The notes under the pieces were generated by a model, which was not told where the DNA came from, searched no databases, and saw nothing but the letters and a program-made list of their open reading frames with translations. From Azonexaceae bacterium s22 (GTDB taxonomy: Bacteria; Pseudomonadota; Gammaproteobacteria; Burkholderiales; Rhodocyclaceae), in NCBI GenBank assembly GCA_016617495.1, contig WYCU01000002.1, forward strand, positions 213,538-277,537: a stretch of DNA of 64,000 nucleotides, given 5' to 3'. The translations under genes and the position numbers were made by a program. The stretch's first letter is position 1, and every line of letters starts with the position of its first letter. Shown piece by piece: positions 57,375-64,000 of this stretch.

Positions 57375-58248
57375 CGTTCACGGGCGGTACGACGCCGGGG
57401 TTACGATAATCTGCCGTGACGCGCTGGCGTGTCCTGGGCTCGAAGACCACCGCCGGATCGCCGACATAAAAGCGTATCGGCAGCGAGCGCATGACCGGTG
57501 GGCAGCGTCCGCTGATCGGGGTTTGCACGACAAAATGCAGATGCGGCCCGGCCACGTAGCCCGTGGTGCCTGAATAACCGATCAATTCCCCGGCCTGAAT
57601 GCGCTGCCCGCGCTGCACCAGCACGCCATCCGGTGCGAGATGGGCGTAGGTGCCGATGGTCTCGTCCGGGTGCAGGATGCGGATCAGGTTGGCCTGGCTT
57701 TCCAGCTGCCGATCCAGACCGCCGCGACGAAAACCCGCTTCCGTTTCGATCACGACGCCTTCGCGCGCGGCAAGCACTGGCGTGCCCTCGGGCATGGCGA
57801 AATCCACCGCGTACTGGCTATCGAGCGACGCATGGGTGGTCAGCGGCCCATCGGCGGCCTGGGCAATCGTGAAGCTATCTCCCTCGGGGAAGGGCAGCCG
57901 GTAGCGCGCCTGTGGGTCGTGGCGGGCAAAGATATTGCCGGGGTGGAAAGCAGATTCGCTGGTGAAGTTCAGGGAGCGGGCCGGATTGGCCGGGCGCACC
58001 TGAAGCAGAACCGCGGCATCGTAAGGGCGGATTACCGCTTGTACGGGCAGTGCTTGGGACGTGGCCACGTTTTCCGTCTTGGGCAGGCTGAGACAGACGG
58101 TCACCGGCGCGGGGCCGCCATTGCGGGCGACGATATTCTGATGCGGGCTTTCGGTTTCGACCGAGATGAAGAAGGGGTACGTATCCCGGCCTGCCGCAGC
58201 GGACGCGGCAAGCGACAGCAACAGGGCGAAGATGAAAGTGGGGCGCAT
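57349..58248 (-). CDS. M23 family metallopeptidase (LytM-like)
   Basis: 299 residues from the ATG at 58248, preceded by a weak ribosome site. A Sec signal (PTFIFALLLSLAASAAA) is followed by a beta-rich N-terminal region of about 130 residues. The LytM domain has HASLDSQYAVDFAMPEGTPVLAAREGVV (zinc His and Asp), YAHLAPDGVLVQRGQRIQAGELIGYSGTTG and GPHLHFVV (HxH). It is likely a periplasmic endopeptidase acting on peptidoglycan cross-links, or a structural homologue. The last residues (RAIQAR) and stop come from the dispersed element and the purA terminator. Confidence 0.9.
   Translation of the reverse strand: MRPTFIFALLLSLAASAAAGRDTYPFFISVETESPHQNIVARNGGPAPVTVCLSLPKTENVATSQALPVQAVIRPYDAAVLLQVRPANPARSLNFTSESAFHPGNIFARHDPQARYRLPFPEGDSFTIAQAADGPLTTHASLDSQYAVDFAMPEGTPVLAAREGVVIETEAGFRRGGLDRQLESQANLIRILHPDETIGTYAHLAPDGVLVQRGQRIQAGELIGYSGTTGYVAGPHLHFVVQTPISGRCPPVMRSLPIRFYVGDPAVVFEPRTRQRVTADYRNPGVVPPVNEKRAIQAR
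57352..57374 (+). terminator. Terminator of purA, formed by the dispersed element
   Basis: ACGGGCC-TGAAT-GGCCCGT followed by five T. It overlaps the coding end of the M23 gene on the other strand. Confidence 0.82.
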
Positions 58249-58400
58249 GGCAGACACGGGTGATCGCAACGCAGACTTTACGCGTGTGCCGGGAGGCGGT
58301 CCAGCGGGCCGTGGCGGGGCGGTTACCGATTGTTGCGATTGCGCCTGGCCGACTGTGAGACAATGCCCGACGAATGAAATCGGAAACAACGCAATGGCCG

Positions 58401-58436
58401 TTTGTCGCGGTCAACCCGGAAAAATCGGCAGAAATG
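58401..58436 (+). repeat. 36-bp dispersed element, copy 11
   Basis: TTTGTCGCGGTCAAC at 58401-58415, one mismatch at the first base, CAAC variant. It lies just beyond the tRNA-Leu terminator, between that gene and the peptidase gene. The tail has both A-tracts. Confidence 0.85.
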
Positions 58437-58463
58437 AAAAAAGCCTTGCGGTTGCAAGGCTTT
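58437..58463 (-). terminator. Terminator of tRNA-Leu
   Basis: On the minus strand, AAAGCCTTGC-AACC-GCAAGGCTTT followed by further T, starting 12 bases after the tRNA CCA end. Confidence 0.88.
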
Positions 58464-58475
58464 CATCAAAATCGC

Positions 58476-58560
<85 letters not shown>

Positions 58561-58580
58561 ACAGGTGCGAAGAGCCGCGA

Positions 58581-58608
58581 ATTATAAAGAAAGAAAAAAA
58601 CATGTCAA
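58581..58608 (-). promoter_or_regulatory. Consensus sigma-70 promoter of tRNA-Leu
   Basis: On the minus strand, TTGACA (58608-58603), 16-bp spacer, TATAAT (58586-58581), with expected transcription start near 58574 and the tRNA 5' end at 58560. Both hexamers are perfect. The -35 box overlaps the rnr start codon region (58602-58604). Confidence 0.85.
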
Positions 58609-60812
58609 GAAAAAAACTATCAAAAGTCCGCAAAGCCGATCCGTACTTCAAACGGGAAGCGGCACGTTACGAATTTCCCCTGCCGTCGCGCGAGTACGTC
58701 GCGCAGGTTCTCGAAGAAGAAGGCCGCCCGGTCAGCTTCGCCGAATTGACCGAACGCCTCGATATTGCCGACAGCGAACGCGAGATGTTCCAGCGCCGCT
58801 TGGGCGCCATGGAGCGGGAAGGGCAGTTGATGCGCAACCGCAAGGGCGCCTACATCCTGCCCGAACGTGCCAGCCTGACCGCCGGGCGCATCCAGGGCCA
58901 TCCGGATGGCTACGGCTTCCTCATTCCCGATGACGGCAGCGCCGACATCTTTCTCGACCAGCACCAGATGGGCAAGGTGCTCCACGGCGACCGGGTGCTG
59001 GTCCGCGTCACCGGCATCGACCGCAAGGGGCGGCCGGAAGGCAGCATCGTCGAAGTCACCGAGCGTGCCAATACGCGCGTGGTCGGCCGCGTGTTCGTTG
59101 AGCACGGCGTCGTCTTCGTGGTGCCGGAAAACCGCCGCATCGCGCAGGATATCCTCGTCCCGCCCGAAAAGAAGGCCAAGCTCAAGCCGCAATCCGGCCA
59201 GGTGGTGATGGTCGACATCATCGAGCAGCCGAGCAAGTTCTCCCAGCCCATTGGACGCATCACCGAAGTGCTCGGCAACTATGCCGATCCGGGCATGGAG
59301 ATCGAGATTGCCTTGCGCAAGCACGATCTGCCATTCGAGTTTTCCAAGGCGGCGCTGGCCGAAAACAAGTCCTTGCCGGACAAGGTCAAGAAAGCCGATC
59401 TCGCGGGCCGCGAAGACTTGCGCAGTCTGCCGCTGGTTACGATTGACGGCGAAACTGCCCGCGATTTCGACGATGCCGTGTATTGCGAAAAGGCCGGCCG
59501 GGGCTGGCGGCTGGTGGTGGCGATTGCCGACGTTTCCAACTACGTCCAGCCCGGCATGGCGCTCGACAAGGAAGCCATGGATCGCGGCAATTCGGTCTAT
59601 TTCCCGCGCCGCGTCATCCCCATGCTGCCGGAAAAGCTCTCCAACGGCATTTGCTCGCTCAACCCCGATGTCGAGCGGCTGGCCATGGTCTGCGACATGA
59701 ACATCAGCGCCGCCGGCAAGATCGGCAAATACCGCTTCTACCCGGCTGTTTTCCGCTCGCATGCGCGCCTGACCTACAACCTCGTGTGGTCCTGGCTCTC
59801 CGGCGAGGCCAAGCCGGAAGGCGAGGTGCACCAAGGCGTCGCGCCGCATGTCGCCAACCTCTACAAACTCTACAAGGTGCTGCACAAAGCGCGTGAAACG
59901 CGCGGCGCGATCGATTTCGAGACCACCGAAACGCAGATGATCTTCAACGCCGACGGCAAGATCGAAAACATCGTGCCGGTAGTGCGCAACGACGCGCACC
60001 GCATCATCGAGGAATGCATGCTGGCGGCCAACGTTTGCGCTTCGGCTTTCCTCGCCGAGCACAAGCAGACCTGCCTTTACCGCGTGCACGAAGCGCCGGG
60101 CGAAGAAAAGCTCCGCAACCTGCGCAGCTTCCTCGGCGAATTCGGTCTTGCGCTGGGCGGCGGCGACGATCCCAAAGCCAAGGACTACGCCAAGCTGCTC
60201 GAACAGATCAAGCCGCGCCCCGATTTCCAGTTGCTGCAAACCGTGATGCTGCGCTCGCTCAAGCAGGCCATGTACAGCCCGGACAACGTCGGCCACTTCG
60301 GGCTGGCTTACGAGCACTACACGCACTTCACCTCGCCTATCCGCCGCTATCCCGATCTGCTCGTCCATCGTGCGATCAAGGCGGTGCTCTCGCATGGCAA
60401 ATACGATCCTGAGCGGAGCTGGGACGATATCGGCCTGCACTGCTCGGCTACCGAGCGCCGTGCCGACGAAGCCACGCGCGATGTCGAAAACTGGCTCAAG
60501 TGCTTCTACATGAAGGAGCGTATCGGCGAAGTGTTCGACGGCACCATCTCGGCGGTGACGGCCTTTGGCATCTTCGTGGCGCTCGATGCGGTTTATGTCG
60601 AAGGCCTGGTGCATGTTTCCGAACTCGGGGCGGATTATTTCCAGTACGACGCCATCAAGCATCAGATGCTCGGCGAACGTACCGGCCAGCGCTTCCGTCT
60701 CGGCGACCGCGTGCGCGTCAAGCTGGTTCGTGCCGATCTCGAAAGCAACAAGATCGACTTCGTCATGGCCAGCGAAATCCCGGCCGCAAAAAAGGCCAAA
60801 AAACGGCGTTGA
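58602..60812 (+). CDS. rnr: Ribonuclease R
   Basis: 736 residues from the ATG at 58602. An N-terminal winged helix (FPLPSREYVAQVLEEEGRPVSFAELTERL) is followed by cold-shock domains, the RNB catalytic domain (LVTIDGETARDFDDAVYCEK with the metal-binding Asp residues, SIxxxxRLTYNLV-like region, HFTSPIRRYPDLLVHR) and an S1 domain (VFDGTISAVTAFGIFVALD). The Lys-rich tail KKAKKRR and the TGA stop are encoded by the dispersed element. It degrades structured RNA 3' to 5'. It has no clear Shine-Dalgarno, and its start lies in the tRNA promoter, so its own promoter must lie in or beyond the tRNA gene. Confidence 0.96.
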   Translation: MSRKKLSKVRKADPYFKREAARYEFPLPSREYVAQVLEEEGRPVSFAELTERLDIADSEREMFQRRLGAMEREGQLMRNRKGAYILPERASLTAGRIQGHPDGYGFLIPDDGSADIFLDQHQMGKVLHGDRVLVRVTGIDRKGRPEGSIVEVTERANTRVVGRVFVEHGVVFVVPENRRIAQDILVPPEKKAKLKPQSGQVVMVDIIEQPSKFSQPIGRITEVLGNYADPGMEIEIALRKHDLPFEFSKAALAENKSLPDKVKKADLAGREDLRSLPLVTIDGETARDFDDAVYCEKAGRGWRLVVAIADVSNYVQPGMALDKEAMDRGNSVYFPRRVIPMLPEKLSNGICSLNPDVERLAMVCDMNISAAGKIGKYRFYPAVFRSHARLTYNLVWSWLSGEAKPEGEVHQGVAPHVANLYKLYKVLHKARETRGAIDFETTETQMIFNADGKIENIVPVVRNDAHRIIEECMLAANVCASAFLAEHKQTCLYRVHEAPGEEKLRNLRSFLGEFGLALGGGDDPKAKDYAKLLEQIKPRPDFQLLQTVMLRSLKQAMYSPDNVGHFGLAYEHYTHFTSPIRRYPDLLVHRAIKAVLSHGKYDPERSWDDIGLHCSATERRADEATRDVENWLKCFYMKERIGEVFDGTISAVTAFGIFVALDAVYVEGLVHVSELGADYFQYDAIKHQMLGERTGQRFRLGDRVRVKLVRADLESNKIDFVMASEIPAAKKAKKRR

Positions 60813-60822
60813 CCGCGACAAT
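60787..60822 (-). repeat. 36-bp dispersed element, copy 12
   Basis: Core at 60808-60822 on the minus strand (CAAC variant). Reading the plus strand, GTTGAC gives the rnr TGA stop (60810-60812). The tail encodes the last seven rnr residues. Confidence 0.88.
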
Positions 60823-60881
60823 CGGCGGGGGAGGCGGTGCGCGGTGGTAAACTCGCGGCCTTTCCCGCTTTTCTTGCCGCC

Positions 60882-61616
60882 ATGTCCTCCTCGCGCCTGA
60901 TTTATGGCTTTCACGCCATCACTGCCAAGCTTCGTCACGATCCGGAGTCGGTCAAGGAAATCCTGATCGACGCCACGCGGCAAGACGCCCGCGCCCGCGA
61001 TCTGCTCAAGCACGCCGAGCTGCAGGGCATCAAGATCGTCGCCGCCGACGGCAAGCGGCTCGACGGCATGGCGCCCGGTGCCCGCCACCAGGGCGTGATC
61101 GCCCGCGTCGAAGGCGGCCGCAAGGTCGCGCACCTCGACGACGTGCTCGATACCCTTGAAGAACCCGCTTTTCTGCTCGTGCTCGACGGCGTCACCGATC
61201 CGCGCAATCTGGGCGCCTGCCTGCGCGTTGCCGATGCAGCAGGCGCGCATGCCGTCATCGCACCCAAGGACCGTGCCGCAGGGCTGACCGACGTGGCGCT
61301 CAAAACCGCCAGCGGCGCAGCCGAAAGCGTGCCCTACGTCATGGTCACCAATCTCGCCCGCACCCTGCGCGAACTCAAGGAACGCGAAATCTGCGTCATC
61401 GGCACGGCCGGCGAAGCCGAAAACGACCTTTACGCCGCCGAATGGCCGCAGGCTACCGCCTGGGTGCTTGGCGCCGAGGGCGAGGGCATGCGCCGTCTGA
61501 CGCGCGACACCTGCGACCAGCTCGTGCGCATTCCCATGCACGGCAGTGTCGAAAGCCTCAACGTCTCCGTCGCTGCCGGCGTCTGCCTTTACGAAGCACG
61601 CCGCCGCCGCGGCTGA
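60882..61616 (+). CDS. rlmB: 23S rRNA 2'-O-ribose methyltransferase RlmB
   Basis: 244 residues from the ATG at 60882. The SpoU/TrmH fold has an N-terminal L30e-like substrate domain (LIYGFHAITAKLRHDP), then VLDGVTDPRNLGACLRVADAAG, GAEGEGMRRLTRDTCDQLVRIPMHGSVESLNVSVAAGVCLYEA with the knot motifs 2 and 3. It methylates G2251. It follows rnr by 69 bases, the standard rnr-rlmB pair. Confidence 0.96.
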   Translation: MSSSRLIYGFHAITAKLRHDPESVKEILIDATRQDARARDLLKHAELQGIKIVAADGKRLDGMAPGARHQGVIARVEGGRKVAHLDDVLDTLEEPAFLLVLDGVTDPRNLGACLRVADAAGAHAVIAPKDRAAGLTDVALKTASGAAESVPYVMVTNLARTLRELKEREICVIGTAGEAENDLYAAEWPQATAWVLGAEGEGMRRLTRDTCDQLVRIPMHGSVESLNVSVAAGVCLYEARRRRG

Positions 61617-61624
61617 ACGTGCCG

Positions 61625-62494
61625 ATGACCCATCGCCGCGCCGCGGCGCTGATGGTACTGGTCACGCTGCTGTGGAGCATTGCCGGGGTGGTGACCCGGC
61701 ATCTCGACGCGGCACGCAGCTTTGAAGTCACCTTCTGGCGCAGCCTGTTCAATGCCCTGACGCTGGCCATCGTGCTTTCCGCCCTGCAAGGCCGCAGCCT
61801 GTGGTCCGGCGTGCGTCATGGCGGGCGCCTGCTGTGGGCCTCCGCATTCTGCTGGGCGGTGATGTACACCGCCTTCATGGTGGCACTGACGCTGACCACG
61901 GTCGCCAATGTTCTTATCACCATGGCGCTTGGCCCCATGGTGACGGCGCTGCTCTCGCGCTTTTTCCTTGGCCAGCGCCTGCCGGCGCGCACCTGGCTGG
62001 CGATCCTCGTCGCTGGCTTTGGTATCGCCTGGATGTTCGGGGCCGATGCCGCCTCGGTCGGGCTCGGCTCGCTGGTCGCCGCCGCCGTGCCACTGGCCGG
62101 GGCGACGAACTGGATTCTCCTGCAACGCGCCGGGCAGGCCGGCAGTCAGGCGCCGGATCTCCTGCCCGCCGTCATGCTCGGCGGATTCATCTCCGCCGCG
62201 GCCACTTTTCCGCTTGCCTGGCCCTTGCAGGCCTCGCTGCACGACCTCGGCTGGCTGGCGCTCCTCGGCAGCCTGCAACTGGCCTTGCCCTGCCTGCTGG
62301 TCGTGCATCTCAGCCGCGTGCTTCCGGCACCGGAAATCGCCCTGCTGGCCTTGCTCGAAGTGCTCTTTGGCGTCGCCTGGGCCTGGCTGGGCGCTGGCGA
62401 ACAACCGGCCGTCCATGTGCTTCTCGGCGGCGGTCTCGTGCTTGCTGCGCTGGCTGCCAACGAAGTCTGGGGCTTGCGCCGGCGTGCCACCTGA
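61625..62494 (+). CDS. DMT/EamA family transporter
   Basis: 289 residues; a GTG at 61619 would add two. About ten membrane helices in two EamA repeats: AALMVLVTLLWSIAGVVTRHL and GSLVAAAVPLAGATNWILLQRA begin the halves. Members are inner-membrane metabolite or amino-acid exporters; the substrate is not predictable. It lies 8 bases after rlmB on the same strand. Confidence 0.88.
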   Translation: MTHRRAAALMVLVTLLWSIAGVVTRHLDAARSFEVTFWRSLFNALTLAIVLSALQGRSLWSGVRHGGRLLWASAFCWAVMYTAFMVALTLTTVANVLITMALGPMVTALLSRFFLGQRLPARTWLAILVAGFGIAWMFGADAASVGLGSLVAAAVPLAGATNWILLQRAGQAGSQAPDLLPAVMLGGFISAAATFPLAWPLQASLHDLGWLALLGSLQLALPCLLVVHLSRVLPAPEIALLALLEVLFGVAWAWLGAGEQPAVHVLLGGGLVLAALAANEVWGLRRRAT

Positions 62495-62570
62495 GCGGCG
62501 GCCTATCGCCCTGCAACCCGCAGCGCGCTAGACTTGTCTTTCATCACCCTCTGAAGTGCGACACCCGATC

Positions 62571-63959
62571 ATGAGCTTTTCCCGGCTGGGCCTGAACGAA
62601 ACGCTGCTCGCCACCTTGGCCGAACTGGGCTACGCCCGGCCCACGCCTGTCCAGACACAAGCCATTCCCGCCATCCTGGCCGGGCGCGATGTGCTGGCCG
62701 CAGCGCAGACCGGCACCGGCAAAACAGCCGCCTTCGCGCTCCCGTTGTTGCAACGGCTCGGTACGCAGCCCGATGCCGGTGCCCAACCGCGGGCGCTGGT
62801 GCTGGTGCCCACGCGGGAGCTTGCGGTGCAGCTCGACGCCAGTCTGGCCGCCTATGGCACCGCCCTGCCGCTGCGGCGGGGGCTGGCCTATGGCGGCGTG
62901 CCCGCCGCGCCGCAGGCGGCGGTCTTGCAGGCGGGCGTGGATATCGTGGTGGCCACGCCGGGGCGGTTGGTCGATTTGCACGGGCAGGGCGCGGTGGCGC
63001 TTGACCGTGTGGCCTTGCTGGTGCTTGACGAAGCCGACCGCATGCTCGACCTCGGCTTCGCCCGCGAACTCGATGCCTTGCTCGCCGTACTGCCGCGGCG
63101 CCGGCAGACCCTGCTGTTTTCCGCCACCTTTTCCGATGCTATCCGCAACCTGGCCAAGCGCTGGCTACGCGAACCGCTTTCCATTGACGCCAGCCCGCGC
63201 AACAGCACCGCACGCAATGTCCGCCAGTGGGTTGTGCCGGTGGACAAGAAACGCAAGGCGGCCTTGCTCTGCCAGATGATGAAAGAACGCCAATGGGGCC
63301 AGACGCTGGTTTTCGTCAAAACCCGTAATGGTGCCGACGAACTGGCGGCCATGCTGCAAAGCCGCGGCATCGGCGCTGCCGCCCTGCATGGCGACAAGGG
63401 CCAGGGGGAACGCGAGGCGGTGCTGGGCGACTTCCGCAACGGTGCCCTCGCGGTTCTGGTCGCCACCGACGTGGCGGCGCGCGGGCTGGATATCGACGGC
63501 CTGGCCCGCGTGGTCAATTTTGATTTGCCGGTGGCGGCGGCCGATTACATTCACCGCGTTGGCCGTACCGGCCGCGCTGGCGGGCGCGGCGAAGCCGTTT
63601 CGCTGGTGTGCGCCGATGAAGTCGGGCTGCTTTCCGCCATCGAAAACCTGCTGCGCAAAACGCTATCGCGCGACGAGGAACCCGGTTTCGAACCCAAACA
63701 TTGCGTGCCGCCTACAGTCCTGATGCCCAGCGCGCCACCCAAACGCAAGCCTCAGGGCAAAGCGGCTGCAGCGGCGCCGGCACGGGGCCCGGGGCGGCCC
63801 GGTCCACAAGGCGGCACACCGGGCACCCGCGGCAAGGCGCCCACGGGGCGTAACGGGCGCGGCGCAGCACCCGTGAGCACAACCCGCGGTACCGGCCGTG
63901 GCACAGCACAGCCCGCCGCCAAGCCCGCTGCCAAGGGCGGCCGTCGGCGCCCGACCTGA
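62571..63959 (+). CDS. rhlE: DEAD-box RNA helicase, RhlE type
   Basis: 462 residues from the ATG at 62571. Motifs: Q motif (FSRLGLNETLLATLAELGYARPTPVQTQAIP split), I AQTGTGKT, Ia PTRELAVQ, II DEAD, III SAT, IV LVFVKTR, V ATDVAARGLDI, VI HRVGRTGRAG. The C-terminal tail of about 90 residues is rich in Lys, Arg, Gly, Pro and Ala and probably binds RNA. It likely helps ribosome assembly or RNA decay. Confidence 0.94.
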   Translation: MSFSRLGLNETLLATLAELGYARPTPVQTQAIPAILAGRDVLAAAQTGTGKTAAFALPLLQRLGTQPDAGAQPRALVLVPTRELAVQLDASLAAYGTALPLRRGLAYGGVPAAPQAAVLQAGVDIVVATPGRLVDLHGQGAVALDRVALLVLDEADRMLDLGFARELDALLAVLPRRRQTLLFSATFSDAIRNLAKRWLREPLSIDASPRNSTARNVRQWVVPVDKKRKAALLCQMMKERQWGQTLVFVKTRNGADELAAMLQSRGIGAAALHGDKGQGEREAVLGDFRNGALAVLVATDVAARGLDIDGLARVVNFDLPVAAADYIHRVGRTGRAGGRGEAVSLVCADEVGLLSAIENLLRKTLSRDEEPGFEPKHCVPPTVLMPSAPPKRKPQGKAAAAAPARGPGRPGPQGGTPGTRGKAPTGRNGRGAAPVSTTRGTGRGTAQPAAKPAAKGGRRRPT

Positions 63960-63969
63960 GGCCACGCGC

Positions 63970-64000
63970 ATGAAACCGAACCGGATTCGCGCCCTCTGCA
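63970..64000 (+). CDS. Start of a further gene, cut by the window edge
   Basis: An ATG ten bases after the helicase stop opens MKPNRIRALC and runs off the edge. Too short to identify. Confidence 0.35.
   Translation, partial: MKPNRIRALC

Overview
The window looks like about 64 kb of a GC-rich betaproteobacterial chromosome. Rhodocyclaceae (Azospira/Dechloromonas/Azonexus relatives) is my best guess, inferred from gene order: ndk-rlmN-pilW-rodZ-ispG-hisS-yfgM-bamB-der-hfq-hflX-hflK-hflC-hisZ-purA-rnr-rlmB. No database search was possible. I see no insertion sequence, prophage, CRISPR array or rRNA. One tRNA gene (Leu, CAG) is present.

Layout. 1-9.0 kb is the 3' part of a giant type I-secreted adhesin made of Ig-like modules, a calcium-type FG-GAP propeller and a secretion signal. 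9.1-18 kb is a nitrogen-flavoured region: cyanase, a Tat-exported urea-type ABC binding protein, a LysR regulator, three small housekeeping genes, then an overlapping two-component pair whose kinase is fused to a complete NCS1-type permease. 18.1-26.4 kb is a co-directional cluster: transglutaminase-amidoligase, ATP-grasp/alpha-E, a second transglutaminase and a flavoprotein. It resembles peptide-ligase clusters whose product is unknown. 26.4-33 kb holds rsgA, an M48 protease, orn, a GT39-like glycosyltransferase, rpmE, rho and trxA. 33.1-39 kb is a dctSR-like two-component system divergent from a dctPQM TRAP transporter. 39.2-57.3 kb is kup followed by the long housekeeping string. 57.3-64 kb has an M23 peptidase, tRNA-Leu, rnr, rlmB, a DMT exporter and an RhlE-type helicase.

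The most unusual signal is a dispersed 36-bp element that ordinary annotation does not explain. Its core is ATTGTCGCGGTCRAC, followed without gaps by a 21-bp tail with two A/T tracts about one helical turn apart. I count twelve copies in 64 kb, on both strands. They sit at gene 3' ends, in four of the five convergent gene junctions, and inside three genes at tolerant sites. In two unrelated proteins the element reads in the same frame as IVAVDxQKxAI. In three genes it supplies the TGA stop. The layout of a conserved core plus two phased A/T tracts resembles the Haemophilus DNA-uptake sequence. My leading hypothesis is an undescribed uptake-sequence-like or chromosome-organising element. The function is inferred; the repetition is directly visible.
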